Source: Cytidiella melzeri
Taxonomy: Eukaryota > Basidiomycota > Agaricomycetes > Polyporales > Irpicaceae
Direction of reading: 5' to 3'
Assembly: GCA_022592445.1 (NCBI GenBank)
Contig: JABYQR010000349.1
Coordinates: forward strand, 1-45,445
DNA length: 45,445 bases
Part shown: piece by piece, positions 25,476-35,903 of the stretch
Layout: each line of letters begins with the position of its first letter
How positions within the stretch are numbered: the stretch's first letter is position 1
Made by a program: the position numbers and the translations under genes
The notes under the pieces: model-generated
Databases searched by the model: none
Told to the model about the DNA's origin: nothing
The model's input: only the letters and a program-made list of their open reading frames with translations

Positions 25476-26987
25476 ATGACAGTAGGAGCTGAAACATCCC
25501 TTCCCTGCTATGGAAAGCCATACCTTTTCTACAAGAAGAAACGGGACATCTATCTTGACCAAGACAACGAGTGGGAACATTGCACAGCTGACATTTGTCC
25601 CAATCGTGAACTAGCAAAACAAACAGTAAGACCGCCACACCCAGACTTTGAAGTTGTGGACATTGCCCAAGTTGAGCAACACTTGCGAGAAGCCAGAAGA
25701 CGCGACAAGAGACGAGCAGAAGTACCATCTGCTAGTAACAAACCACCACTATTGTTAGAAGAACTTACAGTAGCACCAAAGCCAACAATGAGTACCCCTG
25801 AAGAAGCAACACAACCCGAAGGTACTGGGCAAACAGCAGGTACCCAAGCACCAAGGACTGAAAGAGAACAAATGCCATTTACACCATTCACTACCCCCAA
25901 TGACGACAACTCTTCAGCCCCAGACCCACATCGACCCCTCTTTCGACCCTATGATAGGGAAGGTCATGAGAAGAGGAGACAATCAGACCCTTTTGACCCT
26001 GAGTACCCCTTTGACAGATACTCCGACGCCCCAACCAATGACCGAGCACCACCTGAAAGTGAGTGGGAGAAGCTCAAACTCTGTGATCCCCAAGACTTTG
26101 ATGGCAGGGCCGAGAATTTTGATGAATGGTGGACCAACATGTTGATGTACATCAGGATGCAGCCCAAGCAATTTGCTCTAGCCATACACAAGATCGTTTG
26201 CGTACTCAGCTACATGAACAGAGGAACGGCTGGACCATGGGCTATGCTGAAGAAGAAACAATACCTGATGGAAGATTTCCCACACTGGAGAGAATTCTGC
26301 GATGAAGTGTTGATGTTCTTCCAGGACAAAGGACTTAGAGAACAAGCATTGGCCAAGCTTGAAAGAGCAAATCAGGGTTTAAGAACAGTCCAAGAATACA
26401 ACAACAATTTTTCCGTATTGCTGGGCCAATACGGCGAGAACCGAGACGAAACAGCGGTAATGGCCTGGTACAAGCGCAGACTCAAATGGAGCCTCCTTAA
26501 CACCCTCCATAACCTACACCATCAACCGGAGAACCTCGGAGAAATGATGATAGAAGCACTCCGGCTAGAAACAAACCAACAACTCCTGACGCTTGATCTG
26601 GCTGCTCATAATGGCCGTGGCAGGAGTGAGGGGGGAAGTCAGTCTACTAGAACCCCCTACTCCAGCAACAACCAAGCCACCGCAAGAGTTATGAATGCAG
26701 CAGATCGTGAGCGTCACTTCAGAGACAACCTGTGCTTCAGGTGCCATCAACCTGGTCACAAAGCTAACAATCTCTCCTTCCATCCCGGCTATAGGCCAAA
26801 CCCACGCGCGCAACCTCGAGCGCAAAACCTGCCGCCTGCACTCCGAGCTGCAACAATGGTTGAAGGAGAAAGATCAGGCACCAGCACTTTGGAAGCGAGA
26901 GGGGAGGAGGTTGGTCAGGAGGACGCCGCAGGAGTTATACGTTGCACGCGTGGCAGTGTGGCGGGCAATTCAGGCGAGACATTTTGA
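25476..26987 (+). CDS. Ty3/gypsy Gag, element D
   Basis: 503 codons open, beginning 149 bp after the LTR. An N-terminal acidic/charged region is followed by a proline-rich linker, then a retrotransposon Gag core (residues about 200-370: DPQDFDGRAENFDEWWTNML, YMNRGTAGPWAMLKKKQYL, WREFCDEVLMFF, QEYNNNFSVLLGQYG, RRLKWSLLNTLHNL) and a knuckle CFRCHQPGHKANN-L where the last Cys of C-x2-C-x4-H-x4-C is replaced by Leu. Past about residue 450 the frame enters sequence that reads better in the next frame, so the true Gag C-terminus is probably disrupted. Element D Gag is unrelated in detail to that of A/B. Confidence 0.85.
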   Translation: MTVGAETSLPCYGKPYLFYKKKRDIYLDQDNEWEHCTADICPNRELAKQTVRPPHPDFEVVDIAQVEQHLREARRRDKRRAEVPSASNKPPLLLEELTVAPKPTMSTPEEATQPEGTGQTAGTQAPRTEREQMPFTPFTTPNDDNSSAPDPHRPLFRPYDREGHEKRRQSDPFDPEYPFDRYSDAPTNDRAPPESEWEKLKLCDPQDFDGRAENFDEWWTNMLMYIRMQPKQFALAIHKIVCVLSYMNRGTAGPWAMLKKKQYLMEDFPHWREFCDEVLMFFQDKGLREQALAKLERANQGLRTVQEYNNNFSVLLGQYGENRDETAVMAWYKRRLKWSLLNTLHNLHHQPENLGEMMIEALRLETNQQLLTLDLAAHNGRGRSEGGSQSTRTPYSSNNQATARVMNAADRERHFRDNLCFRCHQPGHKANNLSFHPGYRPNPRAQPRAQNLPPALRAATMVEGERSGTSTLEARGEEVGQEDAAGVIRCTRGSVAGNSGETF

Positions 26988-27395
26988 GCTCTCGAAGAGT
27001 TACATCGTTGACATAATGGAGGGGGGACCCTGTAAGTTCTGGGGTCCAGCCGAGCACAGGAACGGGGTCTTTATGACCAATCAGGAGGCGGAATGCATGA
27101 GGGAATGGAGAACCTTGGCCTTCGTAGGGCCGGATATGATAGATTGGGCCAACAACTTGTACTGGATAAGTTGGGTGGTGCACAAACGGGAGGATCTGGG
27201 AGTGACCCAGGAGGAAGTGGAGAGGTGGCTCAACTTAGAGTGGGTAGGGCCGCCCCTCTTCTGGGTCCAAGAATGGCAGGACGGAATACCAAAACTCGGC
27301 CGAATTTGGAAATGGTCTATAGGGCTGTGGCAGGGCTACCAGTTGAGGAGAGAGGCCTGTTTTTAGACGAACTTGAAGAAAGAGAGGGTTTTTAG
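26830..27395 (+). pseudogene. Tryptophan-rich segment of unknown origin between gag and protease of element D
   Basis: A frame open at 26695-27366 reads EQWLKEKD-type sequence (LQQWLKEKDQAPALWKREG, YVARVAVWRAIQARHFEL, MEGGPCKFWGPAEHRNGVF, MIDWANNLYWISWVVHKRED, EEVERWLNLEWVGPPLFW). Near 27290 coding appears to move to another frame (LEMVYRAVAGLPVEERGLFL then DELEEREGF stop at 27395). The G-rich, Trp-rich composition contrasts with the A/C-rich gag and pol around it. It could be a lineage-specific Gag C-terminal domain or captured foreign coding sequence. No family recognised. Confidence 0.4.
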
Positions 27396-27430
27396 TTTAT
27401 CCTACACCCTCAACGTGTGTCAGGATCAAG

Positions 27431-27802
27431 GTGAACTGTGTAACAGCTAGTGACCTTTCAATATCATTTGCTGGCAAAATCACACACAATTGCAAAATCG
27501 TCAAAGTTCAAGTCTTGGTTGACAGTGGTGCAACGCACTGCTTTATCCATGAAAAGGTCCACAATCGTAACAAGTGGGAGGCAAACCCGTTATCTAAGCC
27601 GTTTGGAGTTCAGAACGTTGATGGTACCATCAATGTGGCAGGATGTATTACTCATGGCATATATCTGCCATTAGTAGTGGGACAAAGGATCCACTATGAA
27701 CTACTTTATGTAACCAACCTTGGCCGAGATGACATCATCCTAGGAATGACTTGGTTAACAAAGCACAATCCCTCTATAGACTGGAAGACCAAATGCATAT
27801 GA
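27431..27802 (+). pseudogene. Aspartic protease, element D
   Basis: Reads KVQVLVDSGATHCFIHEKV, containing the D-S-G-A active-site motif, and IILGMTWLTKHNPSIDWK, the conserved C-terminal part of gypsy proteases. A TGA at 27800-27802 ends the stretch but the same frame continues (FKDGNKVHCQGPLTM), so it is one polyprotein with a premature stop. Confidence 0.85.
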
Positions 27803-29250
27803 TTCAAAGATGGCAACAAGGTCCATTGTCAAGGTCCCCTCACAATGAAGATCATTCAAGCAATCAAGCGGATGCAGCCGCCTGAGAAACAGTTCACAAC
27901 AACCGACAAACCCGCATCAACTCCATTGACAAAGAAATGTTCATTCGTGGTAGAAGAAGTTGAGGAATTTCCAACCTACGCCAGAGAAAAGCTCCCTTCA
28001 GACGTCGTCCACATCATGGAACCAATAGCCCAATCCCCAGAAGAAATTGTGGGGGGCCACAGTCATCCCACAACACATAAGGAAGTGCCTGCAGATACGG
28101 CACCCACTGCAGACTATATTACACGTTCAAAGATCTTGGTCACTCCAGAATGGGTAGCTGAACAAGAAGAGTCGCTCTATTGGGCCAAGGACTATCTATG
28201 GCACAAAGAGACCATTGACGAAGCAATAGCAGGGGGCAAAGATCTCATCTACATCTGGGTCAAACACAATGTGTCTCAACAAGTGGCCGAAGCACAGCAC
28301 AAGGAGAAAACCGGACAAACTATTGAAGACATCGTACCAGCTGAATTCTTGGGATTCCGATCTGTATTTGAGAAGCACGCATCAGAACAACTACCAGAAC
28401 AAAAGAAATGAGATCATGTGATAGACCTTGTACCGGGAGCAGAAACAAAGAACTGTACAGTTTACCCGCTGTCACAACTGGAACAGGTTGAACTCAACAA
28501 CTTGATGACGGAACACCTGCGGAAAGGATACATACGACCCTTGAAACCCCCAATGGCTTCTCCATTCTTCTTTGTCAAGAAAAAAGATGGCTCATTGTGA
28601 CCAATACTAGAGTACCAAATTCCGAACACCATGACAAAGAAGAACACATACCCACCACCGTTGATTCCAGAACTCATTGACAAACTCAAAGGAGCAAAGA
28701 TCTTCACCAAACTGGATGTACAATGGGGATACAACAATGTACGCATCAAAGAGGGCAATGAGTGGAAAGCGGCATTCAAGACCAATCTCGGCTTGTTCGA
28801 GCCAACAGTCATGTTCTTTGGACTTACCAACTCACCAGCAATGTTCCAATCCATGATGAACAAGATCTTTGCAGATCTTATTGACACAAGGCACATAGTA
28901 GTTTATATCTATGACATCCTCATCTTTACCAAAGACCAAGCAACGCACGACATCCTCATCAAACAGGTGTTACAACAGCTGAAAGACAACAATTTGTTCC
29001 TGAAACCGGAGAAATGCATGTTCTGACAATCATGCATTGAGTACCTCGGGCTCATTGTGTCTTACAACAACCTAGAGATGGACCCGGGTAAGGTTTCTGC
29101 AGTGGCCAATTGGCCAATACCTTGTAAAGTCAAAGAAGTCCAATCATTCCCTGGGTTTGCCAACTTCTATCAATGGTTTATCCCCAACTTTTCTGACATA
29201 GCACAACCATTGTACCACCTGACCAGAAAACAACTGTATGGGACTGGACG
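27803..29250 (+). pseudogene. Linker and reverse transcriptase, element D
   Basis: Same frame as the protease, broken by TGA at 28409-28411 (before [11 protein letters not shown], where W is expected), 28598-28600 (after KKKDGSL, where R is expected) and 29024-29026 (after KPEKCMF, W expected). RT landmarks are [61 protein letters not shown], and FPGFANFYQWF. The catalytic box reads Y-I-Y-D (28904-28915) in place of Y-x-D-D, so RT is inactive. All stops in RT are TGA. Confidence 0.87.
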
Positions 29251-29659
29251 CCGGCCTGGCAAACTTCCTTTGATGATTTGAGGAGAGTCTTGTGCAGTGC
29301 ACCACTACTCAGGATGCCTGATACAAGCAAACCATTCCGAGTGGAAACCGATGCATCCAGTTATGCGACAGGAGCGGTGTTATCCCAGCAAGATGAAACA
29401 GGACATTGGCACCCCTGCGCGTACCTCTGTTAGTCGATGACAGTCACTGAACGGAACTGTGACATATATGACAAGGAACTTCTTGCCATTACGCAGGCAT
29501 TGGAAGAATGGTGCCACTACTTGGAAGGGGCAACTTATAATTTTGACATGTACACCGACCATCAGAACCTCTCATATTTCAAAGAAGCACACAAATCAAA
29601 CTGAAGGCAGGCAGGATGGGCGTTGTATCTTTCAAGATTCTGATTCCGCTTGTTCCATC
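29230..29659 (+). pseudogene. RNase H, element D (up to the solo LTR)
   Basis: After a frameshift near 29235 the frame reads TVWDWTPAWQTSFDDL, VETDASSYATGAVLSQ, TERNCDIYDKELLAITQAL and MYTDHQNLSYF, the standard Ty3/gypsy RNase H. A TAG (near 29431) and a TGA (near 29602, Arg expected) interrupt it. It is then cut at FRLFH by a solo LTR and resumes at 30350. Confidence 0.85.
29655..29659. repeat. Target-site duplication CCATC (left)
   Basis: Identical to 30345-30349; flanks the solo LTR. Confidence 0.85.
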
Positions 29660-30344
29660 TGTTACGAACGGTCTTCACACCCTATTATTTTCCTTTACTT
29701 CTTCGATTACCTTGATAACCAGTTATCTTCTTTACAATTGCCTTGACGATCCAACTCGTCTTTCCTCCATCATTCCCTGATCCACATTGCCTCCGTTCAA
29801 CACGTACTATTATGTTACCAGTTGCCTTCTGATGTCCATTCAAATCTCGGACCTAACTCCGATTGGTTACCATTGCCTTGGTTCAACCCTCAGCCTTTCC
29901 ATACCTCCGTTACCACTCCATCGGGTCCAACCCCGTCTATCCCCTGTTTTGGGTTCAACCCCTTTTCTATTGATCTTTGCCTCATGTTTCACCTTTCTAT
30001 TGTTCCTTGTTTCCGCACCTTGACGGTCTTTTCTCTCATTGGCTTTCCAGAGTAGTGGTTATTCTCTCTGTATTGTTCTTCCTTTCTGTTTCTCCAATTT
30101 GCTACCACTACCTCGGACTGGTCCAAAAGTAGTTAGGTCAACATGTATAAATAGCCGCTAGACATGGGGGCTAGAACCTCAGTCTATCCACTTCGTATCA
30201 ATATTCCTTCTATCAAACCATCATCTGTCTGCCACTGTGCTTGACAGCGACCGCGCGGCCTAGACCATCATCAGGCCTTGAGTGTAGCTACACCAAGGGG
30301 TTCTGACCTGACAACTTGTCCCTTGACGATAGTCGGTCTTAACA
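29660..30344 (+). mobile_element. Solo LTR, family 2, inserted in the RNase H of element D
   Basis: 685 bp TGTTACGAAC to GGTCTTAACA, same family as 24615-25326. Flanked by perfect CCATC duplications, and RNase H codons join across it (FRLFH then RPGTTMT, the HRPG motif), so it is a solo LTR left by LTR-LTR recombination. It has one fewer copy of the 28-bp unit than the 24615 LTR. Confidence 0.93.
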
Positions 30345-30349
30345 CCATC
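30345..30349. repeat. Target-site duplication CCATC (right)
   Basis: See 29655-29659. Confidence 0.85.
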
Positions 30350-30366
30350 GACCCGGGACTACAATG

Positions 30367-30371
30367 ACGGT
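30367..30371. repeat. Target-site duplication ACGGT (left)
   Basis: Identical to 31029-31033. Confidence 0.82.
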
Positions 30372-31028
30372 TGGCATGGATAGTCCAACAGAGACCAGAT
30401 TTTTCTAACATTGTCACAAGTTTAAAGCATTAGGCGCCTATCTAGAGTGCTTATTTTCTGGCTAGGAGTGTTACCAGACCTGACCCTAACCCGGGTCACG
30501 TGACATCCTGCCTTATTCATCAATATTCCAGACCCAAACCCTAGACTTAATCTGGAGTGGTTCCAGATCAACCTAGGCTATTGTTCTATTGTTCTCCTTC
30601 CATTGCTAGGGATTCCCCCAGTTCTTATTGTCCTATTGTCTTTCGTCTATTGTCTTCTGTCTATTGTTAGGGATTCCCCAGGGATTCCCCCAGTTTCTAT
30701 TGTTCTACATACCCTGGTCCTTGACAGCTACCCTGATCCCTTGTTGTTCTATTGTTACTCCAGCCCCACAGTTACTCCAGTCCCTAGTGTGGGAACTTGT
30801 GCACAGACCACCCAGCCACAGAATATATAGTAGACCTTACCCTCCCTAACTCTGCATCTTGACCTCTCTGTCATTTGCACTGCTAGTATCCGGCCCCTGT
30901 GCCTGCTTGCCTGCTCATCATTGACTTTGACCTTGTCGTCGTCATTGGAGATCCATTTCCACTTCCACTCCTCCTCTCCTCCGCCCTTGTTTAAGGTTTA
31001 TCAGTATAGCAGCAGTTGCTCCACAACA
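30372..31028. mobile_element. Solo LTR of a third family, inserted in element D
   Basis: 657 bp starting TGGCATGG and ending CCACAACA (TG...CA), flanked by perfect ACGGT duplications. The pol frame joins across it (PGTTMT then VLDALSRSVDHD). A TATA-like GAATATATAG lies at 30821-30830, suggesting plus-strand orientation. It contains CTATTGT repeats and GGGATTCCCC three times. The family has no other copy in the window. Confidence 0.87.
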
Positions 31029-31033
31029 ACGGT
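31029..31033. repeat. Target-site duplication ACGGT (right)
   Basis: See 30367-30371. Confidence 0.82.
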
Positions 31034-31405
31034 ACTCGATGCCCTTTCCAGAAGTGTTGATCATGATCTAAGGGGGGGGGGGAGTAATAATTCCGAACAT
31101 ATCCTACTACCAGAGCATTTTTTCCACCTACAAGTGATAGATCAGGATCAACCCGCAACAACTACCAATACTCCACTCCTTGACCGCATCAGACAGGTTG
31201 TTGAACTAGACGACCAAGTCAGCAATGCACTGCAAACGCTACTAGCCTCTAAAGGCAACAAAGCAGTAAAACGTGACCTAGAGGACTGGAAGGCAGATGA
31301 TGGCCTAGTCTACTACAAGGACAAGATCTATGTACCAAAAGACCAACAACTTTGAGGAGATTTGGTGAAGTTGTTGATATGCCCAGAAACCGCTGGACAT
31401 GCAAT
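31034..31405 (+). pseudogene. Pol of element D: RNase H to integrase linker
   Basis: Continues as DALSRSVDHD, then the linker (LLDRIRQVVELDDQVSNALQ, KRDLEDWKADDGLVYYKDKI, YVPKDQQL), a TGA at 31352-31354 where Arg is expected, and GDLVKLL with CPETAGHA, the beginning of the integrase zinc-binding region. It then breaks off near 31405. Integrase itself is missing from element D. Confidence 0.83.
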
Positions 31406-32841
31406 AAGCTCAACAAGGACCCCTTTGCACGAACAAGTAGAGCTCCTTGTCACTCGAGAGCTGGTTCTACAGCTCATGTCTCAAGCTTGTCTTTTTCTCA
31501 GCCCTTTGCGCACTCGAGCTTGTGCTCCCTTGAGTCATTGTTTGTGTTCTCGCACAGTTTCTTGTCCATGTCTCTCATGAATTTTGGGCAGCCTCAAGCG
31601 CATTGGCACTTTCCCTTGCCACTCTTGGTTTCCTTGCAGCCCCCTTGCTGCAACAAGCTTAAATAAGGCACTCTTCTTGCAAACAAGCAGAGCTTCTTGT
31701 CACTCAAGAGCCCTTGGATCCCGTGGCCCTTCTCAGGAATAGGGGAACCCCAAGCAGCCTCTCTCTCTCTTCATCAATCCCCCAAACTTGTCACTACCAG
31801 GATTTGTCTCCATTGCACTGCCTCCTTCTCCTGTGTGGACTCGAGTCACCAAACCTTTGTTTCATTGGATGCTTGTGGTTTAGCTGCACAAGAAGCAGTG
31901 TGCTCCTTGTTCTTGTGACAAGTTCCATGATTGCCCCTTGCTTCATCTCACACTGCCCTCTCTCACTGCCTCGCTCTCACACCGACCTTGAATTTGATAT
32001 GGAATTTTATGCAGTAGTATTTATACACAGTGTGTTTGTACCTCAAGTAGTTCAGAATACAACACCCCCCGTATTTTCCCCCACAAGTTTGCCTCTGCAA
32101 GCCTTGCATCTCGCGCTCCGAGTCTTCCTGCTCCTTGCATCTCCTCTCGAGCCTTCTTGTAGTGTGTATATCTCATTTGTGTTGCGTTCTCGAGCCCTCT
32201 TGTGTTCCCCACTGTGTTGAATTTACTGCATTATTTCACTTCGTTGTGTTCCTCTTTCACTGCGTCCTCCTTTCAAGCCATTGTTTACCTTCTCTTGGCC
32301 ACTGCGTTTATATTGTGTTTCTTTTACTGCCTTGCGTTTTGAAGCCACATTTCTCTTTCACTCGGCAACTGCGATTCATTGCGTTTTCTCCTCTCTTCTC
32401 ATCCCTTGCAACCTCTTCTCATTGCTTCACTCAACCTCTGAGCTTTTCCCACCATTACCCTCTTGGGTTCTTTACCTCACACCTTGTATCACTGTCGTTC
32501 CTTGCACTTCCCTACATACCCAATCCCCTCCTCTTTCCCCTCATTGTAGTGTGGCATTCACCTCCCACTTGCACATTCACATCTTGTTGCTTTGTGCTGC
32601 ATCCAATTGCATGTCATTGCTTCGAGCCGCATCTTGTTGCTTCGCGCCACATCTCGTCACGTCCCAGTGCCTCTTGCCACTTTGTATCGCCTCTTGTTTG
32701 TGTTCAGGTGCAGCCTAGAACTCTTGGACCCACTCGCATCACATATTCACTCCACCCTTGTCCCTACTTACACACGTGATCACCTCCCTCGAGGTCTGGT
32801 GTGTTTGTGCCTGGTCCCTCCATGTCCAGGGGGTGTGTTAC
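31406..32841. other. Unidentified C/T-rich sequence
   Basis: No convincing gene: the long frames (for example 32135-32779) are low-complexity Ser/Leu/Phe/Cys products of C/T-rich DNA. A degenerate repeat of about 35 bp (ACAAG-x-AGAGCT-x-CTTGTCACTC) occurs at about 31425 and 31680, and CTGCGTTT-like words at 32240-32390 recall the LINE-derived segment at 16540. The stretch ends in GGGGGTGTGTTACA next to the Helitron-like element. Confidence 0.4.
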
Positions 32842-35800
32842 AATTCCTGAAGAATGAAGAAGAATTGTTCCAGTGTGCTCCAGCACATTGATACCTTTTC
32901 AGATGTGACCTTTTTGTCCCCCAAAGTGTGGGAATTTGATGGCAGAATACAGACAGTAACAGTGTCAATAACAAAACAATGAATCCAGCGGATGGCATCA
33001 CATTGGCCTTGTTATCAGCCCTTAATAACTTTGTATCAGATCACTTTTGCAATCAAAATGCAGTTTTAAATTTTTACAGACTGCATATGGGTACAAATTT
33101 GTACATATAATACACCATTGGATAGCACTATCTTGTGGCAACATCCTGGTACAAATATACTGTCAATTGAAGTGGGATTGTGCACATTATGGCCAGTCTA
33201 CTGAAAATGGTCTTCCAGACTCAGATTCAAACTCCACTCCTGCTGGCAAATGATGTCAAATTCTGATCAGGTCCATGTGCAGCAATCTACAAACATTGCT
33301 TGCTCTCCAAACAAGGAATACAATTAGAAGACATGCCACACATAGTATTGCCTCTGAGCAAGAATTACCAGTACTTTGGAAGCTAACTACAAATTCTTAA
33401 TCCCTACATTCTTCGACAATGTGAATTTGTGGCTGCACTAGTAGTGAGTACTGTATCTGATTGTTCCACAAAGTTTCACAACTGTTAGTTTGTTTCTAAG
33501 CAGGAGTTAAAATCAGAACACAGCCTGTGGCAGTTCCAATGGAGGTGAGGCAGTTCAGACATTAACAGTACATGGTTGCATCAGCAGCAAGCACTGCATT
33601 GGATTGTTGCACAAATGTTCACAACCATTAGTTGCTCTCTAAGGAGGAGTTCCAATCTAAACACAACCTGTGGAAGTTCTAGTGGGGCTGATACAGTTGA
33701 GAAATCAACAGGATGTGGTTTCATCAGCATAGAGCACTGCCTTTGATTTTTCCATACAGATTCACAGCCACCAGTTGCTCTACAAGCAGGAGTTACGATC
33801 AGAACACAGTCTGTGGCAGTTTCAATAGGAGTGAGGCAGTTCAGACATCAACAGGACATAGTTGCATCAGCATAGAGCACTGCCTTTGATTCTTCCATAC
33901 AGTTTCACAACGACCAGTTACTCTATAAGCAGGAGTTACAATCAGAACACAGCCTGTGGCAGTTCTAGTGGGGCTGATACAGTTGAGAAATCAACAGGAC
34001 GTGGTTGCATCAGCATAGAGCACTGCCTTTGATTCTTCCATACAGTTTCACAACCACCAGTTGCTCTACAAGCAGGAGTTACAATCAGAACACGGTCTGT
34101 GGCAGTTCCAATAAGGGTGATGCAGCTCAGACATTAACAGGACATGGTTGCATCAGCAGCAAGCACTGCATCGGATTGTTCCACAAAGTTTCACAACATT
34201 AATTGCTCTCTCAGGAGGGGTTACAATCAGAACATAGCCTGTGGTGGTTCTGATGGGGCTGAGGCAGTTCAAACATGAACAGGACGTGGTTGGATCAGCA
34301 TAGAGCACTGCCTTTGATTCTTCCATACAGTTTCACAACCACCAATTACTCTATAAGCAGGAGTTAAAATCAGAACACAGCCTGTGGCAGTTCTAGTGGG
34401 GCTGATACAGTTGAGACATCAACAGGACGTGGTTGCATCAGCATAGAGCACTGCCTTTGATTCTTCCATACAGTTTCACAACCACCAGTTTCTCCACAAG
34501 TAGGAGATACAATCAGAACACAGCCTTTGACAGCTCTAATGGGGGTAAGGTAGCGCAGATATCAGCCGGACGTGGTTTTATCAGCAGCCAGCCCTGCATT
34601 CAATTGGTCCACTAAGTTTCACAACCACTACTTTCTAAGCAAGAGTTACAACTGTGGCAGCTTCAATGGGAGTGAGGCAGTTCAGACATCAACGGTGCAT
34701 GGTTGCGTTGGCAGCAAGCACTGCATTCAATTGGTCACAAGTTTTCACAAACACTTCTCCCTAAGCAGGAGTTACAATCAGAACACCGTCTGTGGCAGTT
34801 CCAATAGGGGTGATGCAGCTCAGACCGTGGTTGCATCAGCAGCAACCACTGAATCAGATTGTTCCACAAAGTTTCACAGTCATTAGTTGCTCCAAAAGGA
34901 GGAGTTACAATCACAACACAGCCTGTGGCAGTTCTAGTGGGGCTGATGCAGTTCAGACATCAACAGGACATGGTTGCATCACCATAGAGCACTGCCTTTG
35001 ATTCTTCCACACAGTTTCACAACCACTAGTTGCTCTATGAGCAGGAGTTACAATCAGAACCCAGCCTGTGGCAGCTCCAATGGGGGTGAGGCAGTGCAGA
35101 CAGCAACAGGACACATGTAACATGTTTCAGCAATTGATCCAATGAGACACCCTCAAGCCCTTCATTCTTGAAGCAAGTAATTTTCTAGAATCAGCAGTGA
35201 ACACTGCACAAGATTAATGGCAAGATAGATGGAGCTCCTTGCTACCATTAGTGACTATCTTTATCAATGTATGGCTCCTGTTCCTGCAACCAAATTTATC
35301 AATTGTAGTACAGTCACTTTATCCCAGATCAAGTTGCCTATCAAAGGTGTCACCAATAGCAAATGCCTGTAATACAGTCAATATTGATGACCAGATAACT
35401 TGGCAAGGTCCTTACCAGGCACAGAATTGTTTACTGAGGTTCTCTGTGATAACAAAGTCACAGGTGCAATTAACTATTTCATGCTATATGATTTATTCAA
35501 TTTGCTCTCAATAACAAAATCACTTGTAGCTCTGCTCCTGCAGTTTACCAAATTGTATCTAGATTATTTAACATAGTTCAACACCATTAAGAAGTAGACA
35601 CATGTCAAACAATCTTCATCTCCATGCTCTACTCCATAAACTTGTTTCAATTCTGTACTCACACCCATTGTTGCACTTCAAACAATACAGCATAGTCCCT
35701 GTTTTTCATGAATGATTGTGTGCTCCAGTGAGGACAAACCACCAACTTACTATACATTACTCATTGGAAAAGCTATTCCCAACAAAATTACTTGTTCAGG

Positions 35801-35903
35801 CTTCTACCAGCACCAAGTTTACTTACGAATCTTGCTCAAAAAGTAATATTTCATTCAATCCTCTGGAATTGTACTTGCCGCTTGCCGGCCTTGCTAACGC
35901 TAG
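32842..35903 (+). mobile_element. Full-length non-autonomous Helitron-like element with internal satellite (copy E)
   Basis: Shared ends with the inverted copy at 39877-41928: 5' AATTCCTGAAGAATGAAGAAG, 3' GCTAACGCTAG. Both copies end CTAG and are followed by T in different flanks, as in Helitrons, and a GC-rich hairpin (GCCG-CTTGC-CGGC, 35877-35889) ends 10 bases before CTAG. A TGTGCT/AGCACA hairpin lies near the 5' end. There is no transposase or helicase ORF. The centre is a tandem array of about 12 units. The 5' end lacks the usual A|TC start, so classification is tentative. Confidence 0.6.
33440..35115 (+). repeat. Satellite array, about 12 units of ~140 bp
   Basis: Unit landmarks TTTCACAAC occur near 33472, 33616, 33756, 33902, 34046, 34186, 34329, 34474, 34615, 34742, 34871 and 35015 (average spacing about 140). 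Two unit types differ at the anchor (AGAGCACTGCCTTTGATTCTT versus AGCAAGCACTGCATTGGATTG). One unit is shortened by about 18 bp. Confidence 0.88.

Noticed and set aside
27800..29026. TGA recoded as Trp (alternative genetic code or mitochondrial origin)
   Set aside because: TGA also replaces Arg codons and occurs together with frameshifts and lost catalytic residues; the copia pol and other open frames do not need recoding.
32135..32779. 214-codon plus-strand frame rich in Cys, Leu, Ser and Phe
   Set aside because: Low-complexity product of C/T-rich DNA with overlapping frames of similar length; no motif.
33440..35115. CRISPR-like array
   Set aside because: The units are contiguous ~140-bp tandem repeats that drift gradually, with no conserved short repeat plus unique spacers; the context is eukaryotic.
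32842..35903. MITE or TIR element
   Set aside because: The ends (AATTCCTGAAG and GCTAACGCTAG) are not inverted repeats of each other and no target-site duplication is visible.
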